In this document: positions 1 to 8,499 of the stretch, piece by piece
Position numbering within the stretch: the first letter of the stretch is position 1
Layout of the letters: each line of letters starts with the position of its first letter
The notes under the pieces: model-generated
What the model saw: the letters and a program-made list of their open reading frames with translations, nothing else
Databases searched by the model: none
Told to the model about the DNA's origin: nothing
Position numbers and translations under genes: made by a program
NCBI RefSeq assembly: GCF_021568905.1
Contig: NZ_JAKGSB010000001.1
Span: 1,123,639-1,187,638 of the forward strand
DNA from: Zavarzinia marina
Lineage (GTDB): Bacteria; Pseudomonadota; Alphaproteobacteria; Zavarziniales; Zavarziniaceae
Length of the DNA: 64,000 nucleotides
Direction of reading: 5' to 3'

Positions 1-249
1 CAGCCCCGCGATGTCGCCGGGCACCAGGGTCTCGAACAGGGCGGCGACGTCCGGGCCGTCCAGCCAGGCCTGGCCCATGTGGGAGACGTCGAACAGGCCG
101 GCGCCGGCCCGCGTGGTCTTGTGTTCGGTCAGGATGCCGGCGGGATATTGCACCGGCATCTCATAGCCGGCGAAAGGCACCATCTTGCCGCCCAGTTCCA
201 GATGCAGATCGTGGAGCGGCGTTCGCTTCAACTCGGTCCCAGGCGCCAA
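1..249 (-). CDS. gcvT: Aminomethyltransferase (glycine cleavage T protein), 5' part only
   Basis: N-terminal 83 codons of GcvT, the tetrahydrofolate-dependent T protein of the glycine cleavage complex; the rest lies beyond the left edge. The translation contains LKRTPLHDLHLELGGKMVPF, then AGYEMPVQYP and GLFDVSHMGQ, a typical GcvT N-terminus. No ATG lies upstream of this conserved block. The best start is TTG at 249, about 7 nt after GGGGGAGAG; an in-frame GTG at 255 is the alternative but sits almost on the Shine-Dalgarno sequence. A glycine riboswitch lies directly upstream, so expression probably responds to glycine. Identity is secure; the exact start is not. Confidence 0.93.
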   Translation of the reverse strand, partial: MAPGTELKRTPLHDLHLELGGKMVPFAGYEMPVQYPAGILTEHKTTRAGAGLFDVSHMGQAWLDGPDVAALFETLVPGDIAGL

Positions 250-307
250 GAGCACTCTCCCCCTCAGAGACAATGGATGCCGGCCCGCAACGGTGGTCCC
301 GTTCGGT

Positions 308-512
308 GCCGCCCCCTCTGTCGGATGGACCTGAGAGATTGACCGGCGAAGACTTCACCGGCTTACCCCTTGGGTGAGGCGGGCGCCATATCGAACGCGC
401 CCGGCCTGCTTTCCAGAGTGCCGTCTTCCCCGCGGTCCTTCTGCCTGAGAGTTTCCGGGGCGGTTGCTCCTTCGGCGCCGGGGCTGCCCGAGGGCGCCCC
501 GATCTCTCCCAC
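308..512 (-). promoter_or_regulatory. Tandem glycine riboswitch upstream of gcvT
   Basis: Read leftward, the leader starts with GGGAGAG near 510 and shows two consecutive aptamer-like modules. The first holds the signature GAAACTCTCAGGCAGAAGGACCG-type core (about 425-460). The second holds CAATCTCTCAGGTCCATCCGACAG (about 318-342), cited here as consecutive short blocks. Two copies of the CTCTCAGG-C/T core are the hallmark of the two-aptamer glycine riboswitch, which in most bacteria controls gcvT. The linker is about 60 nt with a stem (CCGGTGAAGTCTTCGCCGG). Whether it acts on transcription or translation is not clear; the gcvT ribosome site is close to the end of the second aptamer. Confidence 0.9.
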
Positions 513-693
513 TGGGAATATGTGCATCGGGAATCCGGCAGACGCCCGACATGAACAGAAGGATACGGGCCGGCGCGAAACCGTCAACCGCCGACATGCT
601 GCACGCGCACAATTTCCGGCCCCGTGTCGCAGCGGCACCGCCTGCAATATTCGCGTGAGTCCGCGCCCGGATTTCGGGCATGATCCCGCCACC

Positions 694-1392
694 ATGACCG
701 ACGACATGAACGAAATTCCCCAGGCCGCCCCGGAAGAGGAAGCCTGCCCGCGCTGTGGCAAGGTGCCGAAGCTCTGCGTCTGCGAGGGCATCACGCCCAT
801 CGCCAACAAGGTGGAACTGCTGATCCTCCAGCACCCGCAGGAACAGGACAAGGCGCTGGGCACGGCGAAACTCGCCCTTCTCCATCTCGAGAAGGCGCAT
901 TTCCGCATCGGGCTTTCCTGGGCCAGCCTGTCGAAGGCCCTGGGACGCGAGGCCACGCCATCGAAATGGGCCGTGCTCTACCTCGGCTCGACCGAGGTCA
1001 AGACCCTGCCCAAGGACCGCGAGATCGTCGCCGTCGACGCCAAGGGCGTGCCGCTGGCCGACCAGTTCGATCCCCTCAAGGGCGTGCAGGGCGTCATCCT
1101 GCTGGACGGCACCTGGTCCCAGGCGAAGACGCTGTGGTGGCGGAACCCCTGGGTTCTGAAATGCCGGCGCTTCGTGCTCAACCCCGGCAAGCCCAGCGCC
1201 TACGGCAAACTGCGGAAGGAACCCCGCCGCGAAAGCCTCTCCACCCTCGAAGCCGCCGCCATGCTGCTCTCGCGCCTCGAGAAGAACCCGGCGATCGAGG
1301 ACGCCATGCGCGCCAGCTTCGACAAGCTGCTGACCGCCTACAAGGCCGAGCAACCGAAGAAGGACTGGCGTAGGCGGCCGGGGCGGCGCTGA
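694..1392 (+). CDS. DTW-domain tRNA-uridine aminocarboxypropyltransferase
   Basis: 232-residue protein of the DTW family (PF03942), whose characterised bacterial member TapT/YfiP transfers the aminocarboxypropyl group of SAM to a tRNA uridine (acp3U47). A zinc-type cluster of cysteines lies at 18, 21, 28 and 30 (CPRCGKVPKLCVC). HPQE at 47-50 and the family motif in the form DGTWSQAK at 138-145 follow, then LRKEPRRESLSTLEA near 173-187. The ATG at 694 is chosen because upstream codons in the frame run through the riboswitch DNA. It is divergent from gcvT. Family assignment is firm; substrate position is inferred from the family. Confidence 0.87.
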   Translation: MTDDMNEIPQAAPEEEACPRCGKVPKLCVCEGITPIANKVELLILQHPQEQDKALGTAKLALLHLEKAHFRIGLSWASLSKALGREATPSKWAVLYLGSTEVKTLPKDREIVAVDAKGVPLADQFDPLKGVQGVILLDGTWSQAKTLWWRNPWVLKCRRFVLNPGKPSAYGKLRKEPRRESLSTLEAAAMLLSRLEKNPAIEDAMRASFDKLLTAYKAEQPKKDWRRRPGRR

Positions 1393-1444
1393 GATCAGGC
1401 GATACGTTCAAGACGTCCGGCGCGGAACGTGTCATTCCAAAGGC

Positions 1445-2134
1445 ATGACCGATCCGCGTCCCCCGACCCCTCGCTTCACGCCGGCCCTCGGCTTTCGGAG
1501 CCTGACCGCCGCCTATGATCTCGCCATTGCCCTTGCCACGCGCGAAGGAATCTGGCGGCGCCGGATGCTGGCGGCCCTGACCGCGACACCGGGGCAGACC
1601 GTGGTCGATATCGGTGCCGGCACCGGCAGCTTCGCCCTGATGCTGGCGCGGCAGCGACCCGGCGTCCGCATCGTCGCCATCGACCCGGACCCGGCGGTTC
1701 GCGCCATCGCCGAACGGAAGTTCGCGCGGGCAGGCATCGCAATCGACTATGTCACGGCCGGCGGCGAGGACGCCCCGGCCGCGATCACGCCGGGCAGCAT
1801 CGACTGGGTCACCATTTCCCTGGTCCTTCATCAATGCCCGCAGGCGGTGAAGCAGGCGATCCTCCACAATGCCTTCGCCCTGCTGCGGGAGGGTGGGCGG
1901 CTGCTGATTTCCGATTATGGCGTGCAGCGCGGCCCGCGGGCGCGCCTCGGTTTTCAACTGGTCCGCCTGCTCGACGGTTTCGAGAATACGCGGGCCAATA
2001 TGGCGGGAATGCTTCCGACGATCATGAAGGCGGCGGGCTTCGCCGAGGTACGGGAGGAGATCGCGACACCGACGCCGAGCGGCGACATTTCACTCTATTC
2101 GGGCATGAAGGGCCGGCACCGGCGTGAAGGGTGA
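1445..2134 (+). CDS. Class I SAM-dependent methyltransferase
   Basis: 229 residues with a Rossmann-type methyltransferase fold. Motif I is VVDIGAGTG at 53-61, an acidic strand end (VAIDPDP) follows near 75-81, and the post-motif LREGGRLLISDYG sits near 146-158. The N-terminal FTPALGFRSLTAAYDLAI is typical of UbiE/COQ5-like or related small-molecule methyltransferases. The substrate cannot be read from the sequence. AAAGG lies just upstream of the ATG. It follows the DTW gene by 52 nt in the same direction and may share its transcript. Confidence 0.8.
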   Translation: MTDPRPPTPRFTPALGFRSLTAAYDLAIALATREGIWRRRMLAALTATPGQTVVDIGAGTGSFALMLARQRPGVRIVAIDPDPAVRAIAERKFARAGIAIDYVTAGGEDAPAAITPGSIDWVTISLVLHQCPQAVKQAILHNAFALLREGGRLLISDYGVQRGPRARLGFQLVRLLDGFENTRANMAGMLPTIMKAAGFAEVREEIATPTPSGDISLYSGMKGRHRREG

Positions 2135-2368
2135 ATTCCATTTCGGCGAAGGCTTCGCGGTCTATGTCGCGCCGCCGACGAAGGTCGGCCGCACCGCCAT
2201 GCCGCCCATCGGATCGCCGTGGCGCGGGACGTTTCGATCAGCCTGAGCCGTGAGAGCATCCATCACGAAACGGCAATCGCCTTTCGCGCGGTCGCCGGTG
2301 ACGCCAGTCCGAGCGCCATGTTCGGCATGTCGCCGGGCACCGCCGCCCGATTTCCGCGGACGTCCTGA
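2124..2368 (+). pseudogene. Possible frameshifted remnant of a small gene, function unknown
   Basis: Two short abutting reading frames with coding-like GC3 cover this gap. The first starts at a GTG (2124) overlapping the methyltransferase stop and reads about 40 codons (KGEFHFGEGFAVYVAPPT...), ending in TGA near 2246. The second, in another frame, reads through ARDVSISLSRESIHHETAIA and ends at TGA 2366-2368. Joined by one frameshift near 2215-2230 they would give about 80 residues. I do not recognise a family. It could be a decayed gene, a sequencing error or chance. Confidence 0.25.
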
Positions 2369-2377
2369 GCCCCGCAT

Positions 2378-3742
2378 TCACCAGCGGGCGGTATCGCCCC
2401 CAATCACGCGAGCAGGCAGGGGCGACCCCAGAACGACATTCTCCACGCCGAGCGGCATCGCCAGCCGCTTTGCCGGGCCCCACCCGGTTTCCTCGACGGC
2501 CGGACCGAAATCCCCCTCTCCCACCCGGTCGAACGCCGGGCCGACCTCTTCGACCGGATGCGCCAGCAGGAGATGCGCCGTGCGGGCCAGCGACAGGCGT
2601 GCCTGCATCGCCCGTCCCTCCCGCCGACGGGCCGCGAGCGCCGTCAGGGCGGCGAAAGCCATGAGATAGCCGGTCGCATGATCGAGAGCCTGGACCGGCA
2701 GCGGGAACGGGCGATCTTTGGCGTAGTGCCGCATGCCGGCGTCGGCGATGCCGGTGCTCATCTGCATCAGACTGTCGAAACCGCGCCGCCCGGCCCAGGG
2801 CCCGGTCCAGCCATAGGCATCCAGCGTCACCTCGATCAGGCCGGGGCGAAGGGCCCGGCGCGCCGCGGCACCGAAACCGAGACCGTCGAGTGCACCGGGG
2901 CGATAGCCGTGGACCAGCAGATCGGCCCCCGCCAGCAGGCGGGCGAAGATGGCCCGATCGCCCTCGTCGCGGAGATCGAGCCGGACGCTGCGCTTGCCCA
3001 GCATCACTTCGAGCAGGGCCGCCGGCTCGTCCCAATCGGGTGGGTCGATGCGCAGCACGTCGGCGCCGAGACAGGCGAGGAAACGGGTCGCCACCGGTCC
3101 CGCCAGCACCCGCGTCAGGTCGAGGATGCGGACCCCCGAAAGTGGCCGAACCGGATCGACCGGCCCCTCGGGCATGGTGGCAGGGCCTGTATCGCGCCAG
3201 TCGATCAGGGGTTCCGCCGCCACGGCCTTGCCCTGCGGGCTTGCCGCCCAATCCGCCGGCGTTCGCATCGCCGCCGCGCAGCCGCCGGCCGCGACCACCG
3301 CCGTCTCGATTTCGGCCGCCGACCGGCGCGCGACCACGCGGGCCACAGCGTCCCTGTCGGCCCCGACCCCCAGCACGCCGAGGGCGGCGCGGCGGTGGTG
3401 GGGCGCGTTGGTATGGAGCCGGATCCAGCCGTCCGCCGCCCGATAGTCGCCCGCCACCGCGTCCCAGATGGGCGGCGGATCCCAGCCGAGCGGGAACAGC
3501 GACGCCTGGAACCAGAAGGAGGCCAGGCGCCGGTCGACCGTCACGGCCCGGGCCGCGCCGTCGAAGGCCGCCAGATAGTCGGCCACCCCGACCCCGGCCG
3601 CCGCCACCGACGCCGCCGCCAGATCGCTGACGGCAAAGGCCGAGGGCAATTCGCCGCGGCCGGCGAAGGTCACGGTTGCCTGGGGGCCCAGAATCTCGGT
3701 CAGGATCCGTCGGCTGCCCTGAAAGGTGGCGCTGTCGTCCAT
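2378..3742 (-). CDS. CaiB/BaiF-type CoA-transferase (family III), permuted domain order
   Basis: 454 residues. The hallmark start of family III CoA-transferases, PLSGVRILDLTRVLAGP, occurs here at 200-216 rather than at the N-terminus. It is followed by LGADVLRID and by GFDSLMQMSTG at 321-331, where Asp323 matches the catalytic aspartate. Residues about 100-185 (DGWIRLH, a histidine/arginine helix, then SAAEIETAVVAAGG and WAASPQGKA) resemble the segment that normally closes these proteins. The domain order therefore looks circularly permuted. Family members move CoA between carboxylic acids. The gene starts 8 nt after the SDR stop, so the two form an operon. Acyl substrates are unknown. Confidence 0.82.
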   Translation of the reverse strand: MDDSATFQGSRRILTEILGPQATVTFAGRGELPSAFAVSDLAAASVAAAGVGVADYLAAFDGAARAVTVDRRLASFWFQASLFPLGWDPPPIWDAVAGDYRAADGWIRLHTNAPHHRRAALGVLGVGADRDAVARVVARRSAAEIETAVVAAGGCAAAMRTPADWAASPQGKAVAAEPLIDWRDTGPATMPEGPVDPVRPLSGVRILDLTRVLAGPVATRFLACLGADVLRIDPPDWDEPAALLEVMLGKRSVRLDLRDEGDRAIFARLLAGADLLVHGYRPGALDGLGFGAAARRALRPGLIEVTLDAYGWTGPWAGRRGFDSLMQMSTGIADAGMRHYAKDRPFPLPVQALDHATGYLMAFAALTALAARRREGRAMQARLSLARTAHLLLAHPVEEVGPAFDRVGEGDFGPAVEETGWGPAKRLAMPLGVENVVLGSPLPARVIGGDTARW

Positions 3743-3749
3743 GATGTCC

Positions 3750-4535
3750 TCACATCAGCAATTGACCGTCGTCGACATTCACGATGGCGCCGGTCATGAA
3801 GCCGGATCGGGGATCGAGCATCAGGGAAATGATGCCGTCCAGATCCTCCACCTTGCCGACGCGGGCGCGGGGGAAGCGGGCGATGGATTTCTGGCCGGCT
3901 TCGGTCCTGAAGAATTCGCTGTTGATCTCGGTCTCAATATAGCCGGGACAGATGGCGTTCACATTGATGCCGTGGCGCGCCCATTCGATTGCCATGGTGC
4001 GCGTCATCTGCACCACCGCCGCCTTGGAGATGCAGTAGATCGACAGTTTCGGCAGCACGCGCAGCCCGGCGATGGAGGCGATGTTGACGATGCGTCCCTC
4101 GGTCTTTCGCTCGATGAAGCGGCGCGCCGCCGCCTGGGCCATGAAGTAGACCGCCTTCACGTTGGTGTTCATGATCCAGTCGTAATTCTCGACCGTCTCC
4201 TTCTCGATCGAGGTACCGCCGCCCACGCCCGAATTATTGACCAGACCGTAGAGCGGACCGAGGGCGCTTTCCGCCGCGTCGAGCGCCGGGGCGATGGCCG
4301 GAAGATCGGTAACGTCGAGCGGCACGGCGAAAGCCTCGATCCCCTTCGTCTTCAGGTCGGCCACCAGGGCGTCGAGCCGTTCGACGCGCCGGCCCGCGAC
4401 CGAGACCCTGGCGCCCAGCCCGCCGAGGACATGGGCGAAACGATTGCCGAAACCCGACGTGGCCCCGGTGATGAAGATGTGGCGGCCCGAAAGCGGCTTA
4501 TCGGAAAGCGGTTGGCCCTGCGTGGAATCAGTCAT
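3750..4535 (-). CDS. Short-chain dehydrogenase/reductase (SDR)
   Basis: 261-residue classical SDR. The cofactor motif TGATSGFG is at 23-30 and NNSG (for the usual NNAG) at 100-103. The catalytic set is Ser154, Tyr167 and Lys171 (IASIAG, YCISK), and the C-terminal GAIVNVDDGQ loop is typical. NAD(P) preference is not certain; the Arg pair after the second strand (AGRRVERL) favours NADP. The ATG at 4535 is preceded by a strong CAGGGGGGAGAC ribosome site. Together with the downstream CoA-transferase it suggests an acyl-CoA or hydroxy-acid catabolic step; that is inference. Confidence 0.9.
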   Translation of the reverse strand: MTDSTQGQPLSDKPLSGRHIFITGATSGFGNRFAHVLGGLGARVSVAGRRVERLDALVADLKTKGIEAFAVPLDVTDLPAIAPALDAAESALGPLYGLVNNSGVGGGTSIEKETVENYDWIMNTNVKAVYFMAQAAARRFIERKTEGRIVNIASIAGLRVLPKLSIYCISKAAVVQMTRTMAIEWARHGINVNAICPGYIETEINSEFFRTEAGQKSIARFPRARVGKVEDLDGIISLMLDPRSGFMTGAIVNVDDGQLLM

Positions 4536-4619
4536 GTCTCCCCCCTGTTGTTGTGGCTTGCCGCCCGGCATAGCAAAGGCGACCATGCGCCCCAACGATA
4601 AAAGAAGGGAGAGAAACGA

Positions 4620-5513
4620 ATGAGTCTCGAGGAATTGGCCGCCGTGCGCGCGGCGCTGGATGCCGCCCCGGACCGCACCGAGATGACGGTCGACGAGATC
4701 CGCGCCTTCTACGAGATGATCGCGCCGCCGGTGGCGGCCGACGACACGACCACGGTGGAGACGCTGGAGATCGCGGGCCGCGCGGCGGAATTCTCCGTGC
4801 CGCCGGGCGCCGATACCGGCGCGGCCATCCTCTATTTCCACGGCGGGGGCTATGCCATCGGCTCCCTCAACACCCATCGCGGCCTGGCGCGCGGCCTCGC
4901 CAAGGCAGCCCGGGTGGCGGCGCTGGCGATCGACTATCGTCTCGCACCCGAGAACCCTTTCCCGGCGGCGGTGGAGGATGCGGTCGCGGCCTATCGCCAC
5001 CTGATCGCCATGGGCATTTCGCCCGCGCGCATCGCCTTCGCCGGGGATTCGGCAGGCGGCGGTCTGACCGTCGCGGCCATGCTGGCGGCCAGGGCGGCCG
5101 GCCTGCCCCTGCCCGGCGCCGGCTTCTGCATCTCGCCCTGGGTCGATCTCGCCAATGCCCTGCCCACGATCACGGGCAAGGAAGCGGAAGATCCCATCAT
5201 CTCGAAGGAGGTGCTGGACAATTTCACCGCCCTCTATCTGGGCGGGCGCGACACGGCCGATCCCCTCGCCTCGCCCCTTCTCGGCGATCTTTCGGGCCTG
5301 CCGCCCATGCTGATTCATGTCGGCTCGGCCGAATGCCTGCTGGACGACGCGGTGCGTCTTGCGGGTAAGCTCGGGGCGGCGGGGGTCGAGGCGCGGCTGG
5401 AAGTCTGGCCGGCCATGATCCACGTCTGGCATTTCTTCGCGCCCATGCTGTCGGAAGGCCGCGACGCCATCGACAATGCCGGGCGCTGGATCGGGGAAAG
5501 GTTGCGACCATGA
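4620..5513 (+). CDS. Alpha/beta hydrolase, hormone-sensitive-lipase family esterase
   Basis: 297 residues. The oxyanion motif HGGGYAIGS is at 74-82 and the nucleophile elbow GDSAGGG at 142-148 (Ser144). An acidic residue lies in ECLLDD near 238-243, and the catalytic His is in WPAMIHVWHFF (His268). These are diagnostic of bacterial HSL-type (family IV) carboxylesterases. It lies divergent to the SDR/CoA-transferase pair with an 84-nt gap and overlaps the next gene by 4 nt (ATGA). AGGGAGAG precedes the start. The natural ester is unknown. Confidence 0.92.
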   Translation: MSLEELAAVRAALDAAPDRTEMTVDEIRAFYEMIAPPVAADDTTTVETLEIAGRAAEFSVPPGADTGAAILYFHGGGYAIGSLNTHRGLARGLAKAARVAALAIDYRLAPENPFPAAVEDAVAAYRHLIAMGISPARIAFAGDSAGGGLTVAAMLAARAAGLPLPGAGFCISPWVDLANALPTITGKEAEDPIISKEVLDNFTALYLGGRDTADPLASPLLGDLSGLPPMLIHVGSAECLLDDAVRLAGKLGAAGVEARLEVWPAMIHVWHFFAPMLSEGRDAIDNAGRWIGERLRP

Positions 5514-6163
5514 ACCAGCCCATTTCGATCGAAATCGTCTCGGACGCCGTCTGCCCCTGGTGCTGGATCGGCAAGCGCCGGCTGGACCGGGCCATGGCGG
5601 CCCTGCCCGACATCGCGGTGGAACGCCTGTGGCGCCCCTTCATGCTGAACCCGGACATGCCGGCGGAAGGCATGCCGCGCGACGATTATCTGACCGCCAA
5701 ATTCGGGGCGGAGAAACTGCCGCGCCTCTACGAGCCCCTGAAGGCGATCGGACAGGAAGAAGACCTGCCCTTCGATTTCGCCGCGATCGAGACCATGCCG
5801 TCCAGCCTGAACGCCCATCGCCTGACGCGCTGGGCCCATAGCGCGGGCGTCCAGGCCGACCTCGTCGAAATCCTGTTCCGCCGCTATTTCGCCGAGGGCG
5901 AGAACATCGGCGACGACGCCTCCCTGCTCGCCGCCGCCGACGAAGTCGGCATGGACATGGAGATCGTCGGCCAGCTCCTCGCCGGCGACGCCGACGTCGA
6001 GCGCATCCGGCGCGAGGATGCGCTGGCCCGCCAGATCGGCATCTCGGGCGTTCCCACCTTCATCATCCAGGGCAAATGGGCCCTGGTCGGCGCCCAGCCC
6101 GCCGAACAATGGGCCGAAATCCTCACCCGCGTCGCGGCGGGGGAGGATCTGGCGGGCGGCTGA
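5510..6163 (+). CDS. DsbA-family oxidoreductase, FrnE type
   Basis: 217 residues without a signal peptide, so probably cytoplasmic. The thioredoxin-fold active site CPWC is at 15-18 directly after the first strand, followed by an all-helical insertion. The cis-Pro loop is in GISGVPTFIIQGKWALVG near 173-190. This matches the FrnE-like/2-hydroxychromene-2-carboxylate isomerase-related group. It is translationally coupled to the upstream esterase by an ATGA overlap. The role could be disulfide or glutathione chemistry in the same catabolic unit, which the sequence alone cannot settle. Confidence 0.88.
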   Translation: MNQPISIEIVSDAVCPWCWIGKRRLDRAMAALPDIAVERLWRPFMLNPDMPAEGMPRDDYLTAKFGAEKLPRLYEPLKAIGQEEDLPFDFAAIETMPSSLNAHRLTRWAHSAGVQADLVEILFRRYFAEGENIGDDASLLAAADEVGMDMEIVGQLLAGDADVERIRREDALARQIGISGVPTFIIQGKWALVGAQPAEQWAEILTRVAAGEDLAGG

Positions 6164-6260
6164 TAGCGGGCCGACACCGGCGTCTTCGGATCGAGACGGC
6201 TCCGGGCCGGCGGGCTGTCGCGCTTCGCTTCACCCGTCCAGGCACAAGGTCCGGGCGGCG

Positions 6261-6677
6261 TCAGGGCTTGCGGGTCCAGTCCTCGGTGCCGGCGACGTCG
6301 GCGCCGAAGGGGGCCCAGCGGCCCTTCAGGCCGCCGTCGGGCATGACGATATAGACCGCGATGGCGCTTTCCTTGGTTTCCGGGTCCTGCCAGGTGACCG
6401 CCAGCGTATCGCCCAGGCGGAGCCCGACGCCGAGCGACTTCTGGCCGCCGCTGGTCCATTCCAGGTGATAGACCTCGCCCACCAGCTTCACGCTGATCTC
6501 GGCGCCATAGGTGCCGCTTTCGCCCGGGTTCTGGCCGCGCACCGTATAGTCGCCGGTGGCGTCGAAATCGAGGGCGCGGGCTGCCGGCATGGCGGCCGCG
6601 AGGCTCAGCGCGATGCCGGCCGCGAGGGCCACGAGGCGGCGTTTGGGCCTGTTCCTGGTTTTGGATCCGGCGATCAT
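6261..6677 (-). CDS. Small secreted protein of unknown function
   Basis: 138 residues. A basic start (KTRNRPKRR) and a hydrophobic stretch LVALAAGIALSLAAAMPAARA form a convincing signal peptide, so the mature protein starts near residue 35. The mature part is beta-rich (TGDYTVRGQNPGESGTYG, VYHLEWTSGG, GLKGRWAPFG) with repeated aromatic and glycine positions, as in small beta-barrel or sandwich proteins. I do not recognise the family. The start ATG at 6677 follows GGGGAGAGAGAG. It is the last gene of a leftward operon, 25 nt after the XpaC-like gene. Confidence 0.75.
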   Translation of the reverse strand: MIAGSKTRNRPKRRLVALAAGIALSLAAAMPAARALDFDATGDYTVRGQNPGESGTYGAEISVKLVGEVYHLEWTSGGQKSLGVGLRLGDTLAVTWQDPETKESAIAVYIVMPDGGLKGRWAPFGADVAGTEDWTRKP

Positions 6678-6702
6678 CTCTCTCTCCCCTTGAAGGCCAC
6701 GT

Positions 6703-7308
6703 TCAATCGTGGCCGCGTTCCTGGTCCAGACTGCGTTCGAGCACCACGAGGTCGAGTTCCAGCCGGGACAATTCGGCCGCCGCCGCCGAATCGGCATGGG
6801 CGGCGAATGCGGCGGCCACCTCGTCCAGCATCGCGCAGATTTTGGCAAGAGCAGGGTGGCGTGCCCCTTTCAAATCCCGCAGCCGCGCATCGTGTTCCGC
6901 GATGCGCAGCGCGAGGTCGAGCCAGAAGGTCAGCAGCCGGCGCGACTCCATGGCCCGCTCGGGATGCGGTTCGAGATCGGCGACCAGCAGCGCGGCGGCC
7001 CTCACCACCGTCTCGATCCGCTGCGCGACCATGGGCACCGCGGCGAAACCCAGGGCTTCGAGGCGGCGCAGCCGTTCCGTCGCCGAGACCAGGAGGTCAT
7101 GGGCCGCCGTGCCGCTCTCAACGGCCGAGGGCGCGAGGGCGCGCCAGATCAGGCGTATGGCGCCGTAAGCCCCGCCCGCCGCGAGCAGCGCGAGCGGGAC
7201 GCCGGCGTCGATCCCCAGATGGAACAGCAGGAAGGCGAGACCGCCGGCCGTGCCGGCGAGAACATGGCCGCCGGCGGTGCTGGCAAGAACGTGACCGAGA
7301 CGCGTCAT
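6703..7308 (-). CDS. XpaC-like (5-bromo-4-chloroindolyl phosphate hydrolysis family) membrane protein
   Basis: 201 residues. Two N-terminal membrane segments (GGLAFLLFHLGIDAG and VPLALLAAGGAYGAIRL, about 22-56) are followed by a long helical cytoplasmic domain. The arrangement and the position immediately beside telA match the XpaC family, which is commonly found as an xpaC-telA pair. The biochemical role of XpaC is not established; the name comes from an indirect phenotype. It lies 19 nt after telA on the same strand. Assignment rests on both topology and context. Confidence 0.65.
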   Translation of the reverse strand: MTRLGHVLASTAGGHVLAGTAGGLAFLLFHLGIDAGVPLALLAAGGAYGAIRLIWRALAPSAVESGTAAHDLLVSATERLRRLEALGFAAVPMVAQRIETVVRAAALLVADLEPHPERAMESRRLLTFWLDLALRIAEHDARLRDLKGARHPALAKICAMLDEVAAAFAAHADSAAAAELSRLELDLVVLERSLDQERGHD

Positions 7309-7327
7309 GACACCCCGAACCGCCCGC

Positions 7328-8446
7328 TCACGCCTTGGTCAGCCGGGCTTTCAGCTCGGTCTCGATCCGGGCGAGCTGGCCTTCCGCCGCCTGGCGCTTG
7401 CGCCGCCCCTCGGCCTGGATGCGCAGCACGTCGTCGATGGTGGCGATGAGATCCCTATTCACCTCCTGCAGGGTCTCGACGTCGACCAGGCCGCGCTCCG
7501 TCTCCTCGGCGATGCCGACGGTGCCTTCCTTCAGCATGCGGGCGTTCTTCCGCAGCATCTCGTTGGTGGTGTCGGTCACCGCGCGCTGGAGTTCCAGGGC
7601 GCCCCGGGCCCGCGCGATCGAAATGGCGATCACCATCTGGTTCTTCCAGATCGGGATGGTGTTCAGGATGGAGGACTGGATCTTCTCGACCAGGACCGTG
7701 TCGTTCGACTGGATCAGGCGAATCTGCGGCATGGTCTGCAGGGTGATGGTCTTCGACAGGCGCAGGTCGTGGAGCTTCTTCTCGAAGCGGTCGAGGGCCT
7801 GGCGCGCATCGCGCAGCTTCTGGGCATTGATCTGCGCCAGGGTCGGATCCGGATCGGCGGCGGCGGCCGAAAGCGCCGGCAGCAGGCTGTCGCGGGTTTC
7901 CGCCAGCACTTCCTCCCCCGCCCTGATGTGCAGGTTGAGGAACCTGAAATTCTCGAGGTTCCGTTCGAACAGCATGTCGAGCATGACGACGTCGCGCATC
8001 AGCCCGTCCTTCGCTTCCTCCAGCTTCAGGACGATGCGGTCGATCTGGCCCGAGACCGCCTCGTACCGCCCGAGGAACTTGCCGATCTCCGCCTTGGCGG
8101 AGCCGAACAGGCGGTCGAGGAAGCCGGGCTTCCGCGACAGGGCTTCGGCGTCCAGCCCCCTCACCTTCATGAGAAGATCGGACAGGGTCTCGCCCACCAT
8201 GCCCGAATCCTTGGCCATCACCGTTTTCAGGATACCGTCTGCGAAATCGGCGATGCCGTTCTGGACTTTGTTGCCGAACTGGAGCACGGCGGCACTGTCG
8301 GTCAGGTCGAGAGACGCCTTGATGCCCGCGACCGTCGCCGCCTCGCCGGGATCGAGGGCCGCGTCGGGCGATGTGCTCGCCGCCAGCGCGGCCTCGGCCT
8401 TCTCGATCACTTCGGACGTCTTTCTTCCCGGCGCCGGATCGGACAT
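7328..8446 (-). CDS. TelA/YceH-family toxic-anion-resistance protein
   Basis: 372 residues, close to the usual TelA length. Recognisable blocks are FLDRLFGSAKAEIGKFL, the helical LEEAKDGLMRDVVMLDMLF, and MPQIRLIQSNDTVLVEKIQSSILNTIP (quoted as consecutive short blocks) followed by WKNQMVIAIS and NEMLRKNA. The protein is almost entirely helical, cytoplasmic and has no catalytic motif. TelA was named from tellurite resistance plasmids, but chromosomal copies are general envelope or stress factors of unclear mechanism. The ATG at 8446 follows GAGGGAG at a good distance. Confidence 0.9.
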   Translation of the reverse strand: MSDPAPGRKTSEVIEKAEAALAASTSPDAALDPGEAATVAGIKASLDLTDSAAVLQFGNKVQNGIADFADGILKTVMAKDSGMVGETLSDLLMKVRGLDAEALSRKPGFLDRLFGSAKAEIGKFLGRYEAVSGQIDRIVLKLEEAKDGLMRDVVMLDMLFERNLENFRFLNLHIRAGEEVLAETRDSLLPALSAAAADPDPTLAQINAQKLRDARQALDRFEKKLHDLRLSKTITLQTMPQIRLIQSNDTVLVEKIQSSILNTIPIWKNQMVIAISIARARGALELQRAVTDTTNEMLRKNARMLKEGTVGIAEETERGLVDVETLQEVNRDLIATIDDVLRIQAEGRRKRQAAEGQLARIETELKARLTKA

Positions 8447-8499
8447 GCGCACTCTCCCTCGACTGACCCCGCCATCATGCGGGCGCGTCCGGCCGCAAC

